Source: an uncultured Collinsella sp. (GTDB lineage: Bacteria; Actinomycetota; Coriobacteriia; Coriobacteriales; Coriobacteriaceae). Taken from it: a stretch of DNA of 15,345 bases. The position numbers and the translations under genes were made by a program. The notes under the pieces were generated by a model. It saw only the letters and a list, made by a program, of their open reading frames with translations. It searched no databases and had not been told where the DNA came from. The stretch is taken from assembly GCA_902494245.1 (NCBI GenBank), contig CABUSR010000041.1:1-15345 (forward strand), in the 5' to 3' direction. Below, piece after piece: positions 1-6,209 of this stretch (the first letter of the stretch is position 1; every line of letters starts with the position of its first letter).

Positions 1-18
1 GCCGTCCTCCGATCTCCC

Positions 19-39
19 GGGGCCGGCCGGTCCGGCCCT
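19..39. repeat. GC-rich hairpin upstream of the pyr operon
   Basis: GGGCCGG (20-26) is complementary to CCGGCCC (32-38) around a 5-base CCGGT loop, with a possible extra G-T pair at 19/39. No T-run follows on either strand, so it is not a typical intrinsic terminator. It may be the tail of an upstream gene's 3' region, or simply GC-rich sequence. I see no credible gene in bases 1-337. Confidence 0.4.
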
Positions 40-51
40 CAGGGTATCGGG

Positions 52-104
52 TTCCCACATTCATCCGCACATGTTCGGATGAATGTGGGAAGTGTTCGGA
101 TGAA
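52..104. repeat. 40-bp near-perfect palindrome plus a third phased half-site
   Basis: The 16 bases at 52-67 (TTCCCACATTCATCCG) are the exact reverse complement of 76-91 (CGGATGAATGTGGGAA). The centre continues on the same axis as palindromic ACATGT (69-74), so 52-91 is a 40-bp palindrome with one mismatched pair (68/75). The 12-mer TGTTCGGATGAA at 72-83 is repeated exactly at 93-104, a shift of 21 bp or about two helical turns. There is no T-tract on either side, so an operator for a dimeric or oligomeric regulator is more likely than a terminator. The element lies about 85 bp upstream of the presumed pyr promoter. Whether it acts on pyrR, on a gene to the left, or is a dispersed repeat cannot be decided from this window. 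Confidence 0.6.
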
Positions 105-177
105 GTTGATAATCAAGGGTTGGGCTCCGTTTACGGATTGCTCTGTATTTATGCTCGCAATTAAGCTCGAGGTTGGC

Positions 178-190
178 TACACTATCCAGT
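178..190 (+). promoter_or_regulatory. Candidate pyr operon promoter (-10 box)
   Basis: TACACT at 178-183 is a 4/6 match to the sigma-70 -10 hexamer. It would start transcription near 190, just ahead of the structured leader that begins at 193. I could not find a good -35 hexamer at 16-18 bp spacing (155-160 is TCGCAA). The assignment therefore rests mainly on its position immediately before the attenuator. TATGCT at 150-155 is an alternative -10. Confidence 0.35.
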
Positions 191-192
191 GA

Positions 193-260
193 CCATTAAA
201 GGGGTACGAGATACCCACATGGAATTACATTGCTGCCAAAGAGCAGCCCTTCCTGTGGGT
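193..260 (+). promoter_or_regulatory. PyrR-type anti-antiterminator and antiterminator in the pyr leader
   Basis: Two mutually exclusive folds are visible. Fold 1 (193-222) has a lower stem CCAT/ATGG (193-196 with 219-222), a purine-rich internal loop (197-201), an upper stem GGGTA/TACCC (202-206 with 212-216) and the loop CGAGA. That loop fits the NGNGA core of the Bacillus PyrR-binding loop consensus. Fold 2, the antiterminator, pairs ACCCACA (213-219) with TGTGGGT (254-260) and GGAA (221-224) with TTCC (250-253), leaving T220 bulged, and encloses an inner hairpin GCTGC/GCAGC (232-236 with 243-247). Fold 1 uses the left arm of fold 2, and fold 2 uses the left arm of the downstream terminator. 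In known PyrR systems UMP-bound PyrR holds the first fold, which permits termination when pyrimidines are plentiful. PyrR binding here is inferred from the fold and from pyrR being the next gene. Confidence 0.7.
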
Positions 261-298
261 GTCTGGTCCGCTTTGAGCGGTCGGGCATCTATTTTTTT
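256..298 (+). terminator. Attenuator terminator of the pyr leader
   Basis: CCGCT/AGCGG (268-272 with 276-280, loop TTG) forms the top of the stem. After bulged T267 the stem continues with 256-266 pairing 281-291, including several G-U pairs. Seven T residues follow at 292-298. The left arm shares 256-260 with the antiterminator, so only one of the two can form. The terminator ends 39 nt before the pyrR start codon, so it controls the whole operon. Confidence 0.75.
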
Positions 299-337
299 GA
301 CTGTGTCAGCAGTCAAGACATGTGAGGAAGGAGATCG

Positions 338-922
338 ATGGGCACGACTTCCCCCAAGGCGGTCATCATGGACGAGACCGCCGTCAATCGAGCGATGACC
401 CGCATCGCGCACGAGATTCTCGAGCGCAACGAGGGCTGTGAAGATCTCGCTCTGGTCGGCATCGTCACGCGCGGCGACCTTCTGGCAAAGAAGCTCGCTG
501 AGGAGATCAAGGAGATCGAGGGCGTCGATGTTCCGCTCGGCAGCCTGGACATCAGCTTCTACCGCGATGACTATGCGACCAATTTCGCTCCCGCGATCCA
601 CGCTACCAACATTCCCTTCAGTGTCGACGGCAAGCGCGTCGTGCTGGTGGACGACATCCTGTATACGGGCCGTACCATCCGCGCCGCTCTCGACGCCGTC
701 ATGGACTTGGGCCGTCCGAGCCGCATTGAGCTGGCTGTCCTCGTTGACCGCGGCCACCGTGAGCTCCCCATCTCGCCGGACTTTGTCGGCAAGAACGTTC
801 CCTCGTCGCATGAGGAGAACGTACACCTATATATGAAGGAAGTTGACGGCCACACCGCCGTCGAGATTAACGACGTCGCGCCGGGTTCCCACGTGGGCTC
901 CGCGCCGCTGGGAGGTGAGTAG
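338..922 (+). CDS. pyrR: PyrR, bifunctional pyr operon attenuator / uracil phosphoribosyltransferase
   Basis: The 194-aa protein belongs to the type I phosphoribosyltransferase fold. The PRPP-binding signature is clear at residues 101-113 (VVLVDDILYTGRT), with the flexible-loop segment around 72-82 (ISFYRDDYATN) and the family-typical LVDRGHRELPI at 135-145. PyrR binds UMP or UTP and the pyr mRNA leader to trigger termination, and usually has some uracil phosphoribosyltransferase activity. It starts at an ATG with an excellent Shine-Dalgarno (AGGAAGGAG, 325-333). It is the first gene of the operon, directly behind the attenuator at 193-298, as expected for autoregulation. Length is normal for the family (about 180-195 aa), with a short Gly/Ser-rich C-terminal tail. 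The stop is 4 nt before pyrB. Confidence 0.96.
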   Translation: MGTTSPKAVIMDETAVNRAMTRIAHEILERNEGCEDLALVGIVTRGDLLAKKLAEEIKEIEGVDVPLGSLDISFYRDDYATNFAPAIHATNIPFSVDGKRVVLVDDILYTGRTIRAALDAVMDLGRPSRIELAVLVDRGHRELPISPDFVGKNVPSSHEENVHLYMKEVDGHTAVEINDVAPGSHVGSAPLGGE

Positions 923-926
923 TACC

Positions 927-1871
927 GTGGCGTTCAACCATAAGCACCTGATCGACATTACCGAGTACTCCGAAGAGGACATCAAGCTCATCCTCGAGAC
1001 CGCCAAGGCGTTCTCCGAGGTCAACGAGCGTGCTATCAAGAAGGTCCCCACGCTCAAGGGCAAGACCATCGTCAACATGTTCAACGAGCCCTCGACGCGC
1101 ACCCGCAGCTCCTTCGAGCTCGCCGAGAAGCGTCTTTCGGCCGACAGCCTTAACTTTGGCGGCTCCTCGACCTCCACGGTCAAGGGCGAGAGCCTTGTCG
1201 ACACCGTCGAGACCCTCAACGCCTATAAGATCGACTGTATCGTCGTGCGTGATAAGCACGCCGGCGCTCCCTACATCGTCACGCAGAACTCGCCCGCGAG
1301 CGTCATCTGCGCCGGTGACGGCAAGCACAACCATCCCACGCAGGCCCTGCTCGACCTGTACACCATCTGGGAGCACAAGGGTGACTTCCACGGTCTGAAG
1401 GTCGCTGTCGTCGGCGATATCGCGCACTCCCGCGTCTGCGGCTCGCTGATCCCCGCCCTTAAGATCATGGGCTGCGAGACCTACGCCGTCGCCCCCGGCA
1501 CGCTGCTGCCGCCGGCGCCCGAGGTCCTGGGCTGCGACCACGTGACGAGCGACCTCGATTCCGTCCTGCCCGAGCTGGACGTCGTCTACATGCTGCGCGT
1601 GCAACAGGAGCGCCTCGAGGGTGCCCCGTTCCCGACCATTCGCGAGTACCACAAGCTCTTCGGCCTGACCAAGGACCGCGAGAAGCTCATGAAGCCCGAC
1701 GCGATCATCTGCCACCCGGGCCCCATCAACCGCGGCGTCGAGTTCGACTCCTATATGGCCGACCACCCGCAACGCTCCGTCATCCTGGAGCAGGTCTACG
1801 CCGGTATCTGCGTGCGTATGGCTATCCTGTATCTGCTGCTTGGAGGTGCCGATAATGGCCTTGCTTCTTAA
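927..1871 (+). CDS. pyrB: Aspartate carbamoyltransferase catalytic subunit
   Basis: The 314-aa enzyme condenses carbamoyl phosphate with L-aspartate to N-carbamoyl-L-aspartate, the committed step of pyrimidine synthesis. The carbamoyl-phosphate signature STRTR is at residues 56-60, the 80s-loop Ser/Lys at about 80-86 (SSTSTVKG), HPTQ at 136-139 in HNHPTQALLDLYT, and the C-terminal HPGPINRG at 263-270. The start is GTG at 927, placed by GGAGGTG at 911-917 and by the usual N-terminus (HLIDITEYSEEDI). No in-frame ATG gives a better start. No regulatory chain (pyrI) gene follows, as in Bacillus-type trimeric ATCases. The 3' end overlaps pyrC by 17 nt, and the pyrC ribosome-binding site lies inside pyrB, which suggests translational coupling. 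Confidence 0.97.
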   Translation: MAFNHKHLIDITEYSEEDIKLILETAKAFSEVNERAIKKVPTLKGKTIVNMFNEPSTRTRSSFELAEKRLSADSLNFGGSSTSTVKGESLVDTVETLNAYKIDCIVVRDKHAGAPYIVTQNSPASVICAGDGKHNHPTQALLDLYTIWEHKGDFHGLKVAVVGDIAHSRVCGSLIPALKIMGCETYAVAPGTLLPPAPEVLGCDHVTSDLDSVLPELDVVYMLRVQQERLEGAPFPTIREYHKLFGLTKDREKLMKPDAIICHPGPINRGVEFDSYMADHPQRSVILEQVYAGICVRMAILYLLLGGADNGLAS

Positions 1872-3144
1872 GAATGCCCACGTCGTCGACCCGTCCGTCG
1901 AGCTTGACGGTGTCGTTGACGTCCTGATTGACGGCGACAAGATCGCCGAGGTCGGCGAGAATCTCGCCGTCGAGGGGGCCGAGGTCCGCGACCTTTCCGG
2001 CAAGTACCTCGTCCCCGGCCTGGTGGACATGCACGTTCACCTTCGCGAGCCCGGCTACGAGGTCAAAGAGGACATCGAGAGCGGCACCCGCGCAGCTGCC
2101 AAGGGCGGCTTTACCGGCGTGTGCGCCATGCCCAACACCGATCCCGTCACCGATAACGGCACTGTCGTGGAGTTCGTCAAGTCCCGCGCTGCCGAGGTCG
2201 GCCACTGCCGCGTCTATCCGTCGGGCGCCATGACCCGCGGTCTTAAGGGCGAGGCCATGTCCGAGATGGGCGATATGGTCGCCCACGGCGCCGTCGCCTT
2301 CACCGACGACGGTCGCGGCGTGCAGGGCGCTGGCATGCTCCGTCGCTGCATGGACTACGGCAAGATGTTCGGCAAGGTCTTTATGAGCCACTGCCAGGAC
2401 GAGGACCTGGTCGGCCACGGCCAGATCAACGAGGGCAAGGTCTCGACCCGTCTGGCTCTCGAGGGTTGGCCGGCTGCCGGCGAGGAGCTCCAGATCGCCC
2501 GCGACATCGAGATCGCCAAGCTGACTGGTGCCAAGCTGCACATCCAGCACATCTCCACCGCCCATGGCCTGGAGATCGTGCGTGCCGGTAAGGCCGCTGG
2601 CGTTCAGGTTACCTGCGAGGCCACCCCGCACCACATGTTCCTGACCGAGAACGACCTGGACGAGACCTACAACACCTCGCTCAAGGTCAACCCGCCGCTG
2701 CGTACCGAGGAGGATGCCGAGGCCATCCGTCAGGGCGTCATCGACGGCACCGTCGACGTCATCGTCACCGATCACGCTCCTCACACCCCGTGGGAGAAGG
2801 CCCGTGAGTTCGAGCTTGCGCCCTTTGGTATGATCGGCCTCGAGACCTCGCTGTCGCTCGTACTCACCGAGCTGGTCAACACGGGCAAGATGAGCATGGG
2901 CCGCATGGTCGAGCTCATGGCCATCAAGCCGCGTGAGATCCTGGGTCTCGACCAGGTTCAGGTCAAGGCGGGCTCCGTTGCCGACCTGACCGTGTTCGAC
3001 CCCTCCGCAACCTGGACGGTTGGCGAGGACGGTTACGAGTCGCGCGCCGAGAACTCCGGTTTTGCCGGCCGCACGCTCACCGGTCGTGCCACCGATGTGT
3101 TTGTCGGCGGTAAACAGACGCTTGCCGACGGCTGCATCTGCTAG
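1855..3144 (+). CDS. pyrC: Dihydroorotase, class I
   Basis: The 429-aa amidohydrolase-fold metalloenzyme cyclises N-carbamoyl-aspartate to dihydroorotate. The class I signature is present: DMHVHLREPGYE with metal ligands H60 and H62, the D151-D152 segment (FTDDGRG), H179 (MSHCQD), H232 (IQHIS) and the catalytic D306 in VTDHAPHT. The length matches bacterial class I enzymes (about 425-430 aa), not the shorter E. coli class II form. I chose ATG 1855 because GGAGGT at 1842-1847 sits 7 nt before it. An upstream TTG at 1840 lies before that ribosome-binding site and would add only five residues. After the gene a terminator-like hairpin separates it from pyrK. Confidence 0.97.
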   Translation: MALLLKNAHVVDPSVELDGVVDVLIDGDKIAEVGENLAVEGAEVRDLSGKYLVPGLVDMHVHLREPGYEVKEDIESGTRAAAKGGFTGVCAMPNTDPVTDNGTVVEFVKSRAAEVGHCRVYPSGAMTRGLKGEAMSEMGDMVAHGAVAFTDDGRGVQGAGMLRRCMDYGKMFGKVFMSHCQDEDLVGHGQINEGKVSTRLALEGWPAAGEELQIARDIEIAKLTGAKLHIQHISTAHGLEIVRAGKAAGVQVTCEATPHHMFLTENDLDETYNTSLKVNPPLRTEEDAEAIRQGVIDGTVDVIVTDHAPHTPWEKAREFELAPFGMIGLETSLSLVLTELVNTGKMSMGRMVELMAIKPREILGLDQVQVKAGSVADLTVFDPSATWTVGEDGYESRAENSGFAGRTLTGRATDVFVGGKQTLADGCIC

Positions 3145-3164
3145 CATAGCCTTATCGCTTTTGT

Positions 3165-3197
3165 GCGCGGCGCCCTTGCGGTGCCGCGCTTTCTATT
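3165..3197 (+). terminator. Terminator-like hairpin between pyrC and pyrK
   Basis: GCGCGGCGCC (3165-3174) pairs with GGTGCCGCGC (3180-3189) over 10 bp, including one G-T pair, around the loop CTTGC. TTTCTATT (3190-3197) follows. The stem is strong but the T-tract is interrupted, so termination may be partial. It lies inside the operon, 21 nt after the pyrC stop and 40 nt before pyrK, so it may lower expression of pyrK-pyrD-pyrF or stabilise the upstream transcript's 3' end. Confidence 0.5.
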
Positions 3198-3236
3198 AGT
3201 TTGGACCATGCAACCGCATGGGGGATTGGAGCGTCT

Positions 3237-4028
3237 ATGCCCACACCTTCCACTGCACGCATGCACGACTTCGAGGTCGTCTCGAACCGGGAGATTGCCG
3301 ACGGCATCTTCTCGCTCGTCATCTCGGCCCCCAAGCTTGCAAGTGCGCTCAAGCCCGGTCAGTTTGTGAACATCGCCGTACCCGGCGATGCGTCCTCGCT
3401 GCTTCGCGTGCCCCTGAGCTACTACCGCGCCGACGCCGAGGCCGGCACCGTCGAGCTGTGGTACGCCGTCGTGGGCGACGATACCCGTCGTTTGTCCCAG
3501 ATGGGCTCTGGCTCCACCTCTAACCTGCTGGGCCCCGGTGGCCGTGGCTGGATGGTACCCGAGGGCACCAGGAAGGCCCTGCTCGTCGCCGGTGGCATCG
3601 GTGTTCCGCCCGTGCTGTGCCTTGCCGACAAGCTTTCCGAGCAGGGTGTGGCCGTCGACGTGTGCCTGGGCTTTGGCACCGCGTCCAAGGCCGTGGGTGT
3701 CGATGAGTTCCGCGCGCTGGGCGCCACGGTCAACGTTTGCACCGATGATGGCACGCTGGGCACGCACGGTTTTTGCACCGACCCGGCAGCCGAGCTGCTC
3801 GGCGAGGGCGGCTACGACTATGTGGCCAGCTGCGGCCCCGCTGTCATGATGAAGAAAGTCGCCGCCGCTGCCGCCGAGGCCGGTGCGTACTGCGAGGTGT
3901 CGCTTGAGCGCATGATGAGCTGTGGCTTTGGCGCCTGCAACACCTGCAATGTCGAGACGGTCGACGGTATGAAGGGTGCTTGCATGTGCGGCCCCGTGTT
4001 CGATGCTTCCAAGGTGGTGGTCTTCTAG
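3237..4028 (+). CDS. pyrK: Dihydroorotate dehydrogenase electron-transfer subunit (FAD/[2Fe-2S])
   Basis: The 263-aa ferredoxin-reductase-like subunit passes electrons from PyrD's FMN through [2Fe-2S] and FAD to NAD+. The N-terminal FAD domain has PGQFVNI (residues 40-46) and an Arg-x-x-x-Ser motif as RVPLS (57-61); the usual family form is closer to RRPIS. The nucleotide-binding GGIGVPP is at 119-125. The cluster-binding cysteines are C229, C234, C237 and C249 within SLERMMSCGFGACNTC...CMCGPVF. C251 is an extra cysteine next to the last ligand. ATG 3237 has GGAG 5 nt upstream; a TTG at 3201 is possible but lacks a better site. The last codon overlaps the pyrD GTG by one base. With the class 1B-type PyrD next door it should form a PyrD2K2 heterotetramer. 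Confidence 0.95.
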   Translation: MPTPSTARMHDFEVVSNREIADGIFSLVISAPKLASALKPGQFVNIAVPGDASSLLRVPLSYYRADAEAGTVELWYAVVGDDTRRLSQMGSGSTSNLLGPGGRGWMVPEGTRKALLVAGGIGVPPVLCLADKLSEQGVAVDVCLGFGTASKAVGVDEFRALGATVNVCTDDGTLGTHGFCTDPAAELLGEGGYDYVASCGPAVMMKKVAAAAAEAGAYCEVSLERMMSCGFGACNTCNVETVDGMKGACMCGPVFDASKVVVF

Positions 4029-4951
4029 TGGGTACCGTGAACATGGCCGTCGATTTCGGCGGCGTCAAGATGCAGAACCCCATCAACACCGCAGCCGGTA
4101 CCTTTGGCTACGGTTGGCAGTTCCAGAACTTCTTTGATGTTTCCCAGCTGGGCGCCATCACCACCAAGGGTTGCGCTGCCGAGCCCTGGCCCGGCAATCC
4201 CGCGCCCCGCATGGCTGAGATTCCCGGCGGTATGATCAACTCCGTGGGCCTTCAGAACCCCGGCGTGGCTGCCTTTGCCCGCGAGTCCGGTCCGTGGCTC
4301 GAACAGCTGTCCAAGGACGGCTGCCAGGTCATCTGTCAGGTTGCCGGCCACTCCGTTGACGAGTTTGTCCGCGCGCTCGAGATGTATGTCGAGCTGTGCC
4401 CCTGGGCTGCCGGCTACGAGATCAACGTGAGCTGCCCTAATATCGCCGCCGGCGGTGCCGCCATGGGCTCTACGCCCGAGGGCGCCTCATCCGTTATGGC
4501 TGCCTGCCGCAAGGTGACCGATAAGCCGCTGTTCGTGAAGATGGCGCCGGTCAACGTCGCCGAGATTGCCAAGGCCCTCGAGGCTGCCGGCGCCGACGGC
4601 CTTTCGGTCATCAACTCCATTCAGGGCATGGCCATCGACGTCCATACCCGCAAGTCCCGCGTGGCCAAGCCCAAGGGCGGCCTTTCGGGCCCGCTGTGCC
4701 ACCACATCGCCGTGCGCATGGTCTGGGAGGTTGCCCAGGCCGTCGATATCCCCATCAACGGCGTCGGCGGTGTCATGACCGGCGAGGATGCGGCCGAGTT
4801 TATCCTGGCCGGCGCCACCTGCGTGTCGGTCGGCATGGCCAACTTCGTCGATCCGTGCGCTTCGCTCAAGATCGCGCACGAGCTCGAGGCCTGGGCTGAG
4901 TCCCAAGGCGTGAAGGACATCAACGAACTGGTAGGTGCTTTCGAATGCTAG
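4028..4951 (+). CDS. pyrD: Dihydroorotate dehydrogenase B (NAD+), catalytic subunit
   Basis: The 307-aa FMN TIM-barrel enzyme oxidises dihydroorotate to orotate in the cytoplasm. The class 1 signature is the catalytic cysteine C136 in EINVSCPN; class 2 membrane enzymes have serine there. Other family segments are NPINTAAGTFGYG (17-29), GMINSVGLQNPG (68-79) and the phosphate-binding GVGGVMTGEDAAEFILAGA (about 196 residues further). It has no membrane-anchoring N-terminal extension. I chose GTG 4028 (TAGTG, one-base overlap with the pyrK stop) because AAGGTGG at 4011-4017 lies just upstream. GTG 4037 and ATG 4043 are possible alternatives that shorten it by 3 or 5 residues. It overlaps pyrF by 7 nt. 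Confidence 0.96.
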   Translation: MGTVNMAVDFGGVKMQNPINTAAGTFGYGWQFQNFFDVSQLGAITTKGCAAEPWPGNPAPRMAEIPGGMINSVGLQNPGVAAFARESGPWLEQLSKDGCQVICQVAGHSVDEFVRALEMYVELCPWAAGYEINVSCPNIAAGGAAMGSTPEGASSVMAACRKVTDKPLFVKMAPVNVAEIAKALEAAGADGLSVINSIQGMAIDVHTRKSRVAKPKGGLSGPLCHHIAVRMVWEVAQAVDIPINGVGGVMTGEDAAEFILAGATCVSVGMANFVDPCASLKIAHELEAWAESQGVKDINELVGAFEC

Positions 4952-5661
4952 AGACCGATGCCCGCGACCGCGTAATCGTCGCTCTCGACTGCGACCGCGA
5001 GCGTGCGCTCGAGCTTGCCCACGAGCTTTCGGGCCATGCCGCCTGGCTTAAGGTTGGTATGACGCTCTATTACGCTGAGGGCCCCGAGATCGTCAAGACC
5101 TTTAAGGACCTGGGCTTTAAGGTCTTCCTTGACCTTAAGTTCCATGATATTCCGCATCAGGTTCGCGGTGCCGCCCGTTCGGCCTCGCTTGCCGGTGCCG
5201 ACCTGCTCTCGGTTCACGGCTTGGGTTCGGGCGCCATGCTCGCTGCCTGCCGCGAGGGTGCCGAGGAGGCGCGCGAGGACCGCGCCAAGCTCGTCGCCAT
5301 CACCGTGCTCACGAGCATGAATCAGGATGCCTTGAGCGAGATTGGCGTCGAGTCGCCGGTGGCCGAGGAGGCCGCCCGCCTGGCAAAGCTCGCTCAGGCC
5401 AACGGCATCGATGGCATCGTGTGCTCGCCGATGGAGGCTCACGACATGCGTGAGCTGCTGGGTCCTGATGCCCTGATCGTGACTCCGGGTGTGCGTCCGG
5501 TGGGTGCCGCCTTAGGCGACCAGTCCCGCGTGGCGACGCCTTCCCAGGCTATCGAGCGTGGCGCAAGCCACATTGTGGTGGGCCGTCCCATCACCGGCGC
5601 CGACGATCCGGTTGCCGCCTTTGACGCCATTGTCGCCGAGCTGGTCGAAAACATCGCGTAA
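4945..5661 (+). CDS. pyrF: Orotidine 5'-phosphate decarboxylase
   Basis: The 238-aa TIM-barrel enzyme converts OMP to UMP, the last step of the pathway. The catalytic Asp-Lys-Asp set is visible as D63-K65-D68 in FLDLKFHDIPHQV, with D15 (VALDCD) and K36 (WLKVG) as substrate contacts and R214 in VVGRPIT binding phosphate; VTPGVRP is at 179-185. The size and motifs are those of the short bacterial type, not the longer mycobacterial type. ATG 4945 overlaps the pyrD stop (ATGCTAG), so translation is probably coupled. It is the last pyr gene here: no pyrE follows, and a stem-loop region begins within 10 nt of its stop. Confidence 0.97.
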   Translation: MLETDARDRVIVALDCDRERALELAHELSGHAAWLKVGMTLYYAEGPEIVKTFKDLGFKVFLDLKFHDIPHQVRGAARSASLAGADLLSVHGLGSGAMLAACREGAEEAREDRAKLVAITVLTSMNQDALSEIGVESPVAEEAARLAKLAQANGIDGIVCSPMEAHDMRELLGPDALIVTPGVRPVGAALGDQSRVATPSQAIERGASHIVVGRPITGADDPVAAFDAIVAELVENIA

Positions 5662-5667
5662 AAGATT

Positions 5668-5689
5668 CCCCTAAGTCACCACTTTTGGG
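5668..5689 (+). other. Small hairpin after pyrF
   Basis: CCC (5668-5670) pairs with GGG (5687-5689) and AAGT (5673-5676) with ACTT (5681-5684). A 2x2 mismatch lies between the two stems and the loop is CACC. It starts 7 nt after the pyrF stop. There is no U-run directly after it, so it is weak evidence for a terminator by itself. Confidence 0.35.
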
Positions 5690-5701
5690 TCTCATTAGCA
5701 C

Positions 5702-5770
5702 AAAATAGCCCCTGTGCCTGCGTAAACTTTCCCATCCTTTGTGTGGAATCGCAGGTCAGGGGCTTAACTT
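5702..5770 (+). terminator. Long imperfect stem-loop closing the pyr operon
   Basis: AGCCCCTG (5707-5714) pairs with CAGGGGCT (5757-5764). CCTGCG (5717-5722) pairs with CGCAGG (5750-5755) across a TG/T internal loop. A small apical helix TTCC/GGAA (5729-5732 with 5745-5748) can form. On the + strand it is followed by TTAACTTT, a poor T-tract; the complement has TATTTT after the same stem. It probably marks the 3' end of the pyr transcript, either as a terminator or as a stabilising structure. The multi-step stem could also be a small structured RNA or a dispersed repeat. Confidence 0.45.
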
Positions 5771-5783
5771 TGGGCGCAGTATA

Positions 5784-5812
5784 TTGCACTTTTTGCGGGT
5801 ATCGTCTAACCT
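5784..5812 (+). promoter_or_regulatory. Candidate promoter P1 for mihF
   Basis: TTGCAC (5784-5789) is a 4-5/6 match to the -35 hexamer and TAACCT (5807-5812) fits TAnnnT, with 17 bp between them. It lies downstream of the pyrF stem-loops and would give a leader of about 80 nt before mihF. Confidence 0.35.
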
Positions 5813-5847
5813 ATGGAGCCGCGATTGGGTATTTTGTACGTTCTACG

Positions 5848-5863
5848 TGCTAAAATGCCAATT
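5848..5863 (+). promoter_or_regulatory. Candidate extended -10 promoter P2 for mihF
   Basis: TGCTAAAAT at 5848-5856 is an extended -10 element (TGn followed by TAAAAT, 5/6). No good -35 lies at the standard distance (TTGGGT at 5825-5830 is 20 bp away), which is tolerable for the extended -10 type. It predicts a start near 5863 and a leader of about 40 nt ending in a strong ribosome-binding site. Confidence 0.5.
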
Positions 5864-5900
5864 ATTGAATCAGATATAACCCAACTATTTGGAGGTACGA

Positions 5901-6209
5901 ATGGCACTCCCTCAGCTTACCGATGAGCAGCGCAAGCAGGCTCTTGAGAAGGCTGCTGCCGCACGTCACGCTCGCGCCGAGCTTCGCGAGCAGATCAAGA
6001 AGGGCGAGAAGCCCCTCGAGTCCGTGCTCAACTCCGATGACCCCATCGCTTCCCGCATGAAGGTTTCCACCCTCATCGAGTCTCTTCCTGGTTATGGCAA
6101 GGCCAAGGCCGCCAAGATCATGGAGGAGCTTGGTATCTCCGCTACCCGTCGCGTCCAGGGCCTCGGCGTCCGTCAGCGCGAGCAGCTCCTCGAGCAGCTG
6201 ACCAAATAA
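5901..6209 (+). CDS. mihF: Integration host factor, actinobacterial type (mIHF)
   Basis: The 102-aa basic nucleoid-associated protein is of the family first described as mycobacterial IHF; it is unrelated to E. coli IHF/HU. It starts with a charged helix (residues 7-35, QRKQALEKAAAARHARAELR). A compact DNA-binding core of the helix-two-turn-helix kind follows: MKVSTLIESLPGYGKAKAAK at 53-72, MEELGIS at 74-80, then RRVQGLGVRQREQLLEQL at 83-100, all typical of the family. ATG 5901 has GGAGGT at 5891-5896. An in-frame TTG at 5889 lies before the ribosome-binding site and is not used. Its stop abuts the gmk GTG. Placement immediately upstream of gmk is a conserved actinobacterial arrangement and a strong clade marker. 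Confidence 0.93.
   Translation: MALPQLTDEQRKQALEKAAAARHARAELREQIKKGEKPLESVLNSDDPIASRMKVSTLIESLPGYGKAKAAKIMEELGISATRRVQGLGVRQREQLLEQLTK

Noticed and set aside
182..826. 214-codon - strand frame covering the pyr leader and pyrR
   Set aside because: It overlaps both the attenuator and pyrR and has no family resemblance; antisense shadow.
1822..3147. 441-codon open frame on the - strand opposite pyrC
   Set aside because: It mirrors pyrC exactly in extent and shows the Gly/Ala/Val/Asp-rich composition of an antisense shadow.
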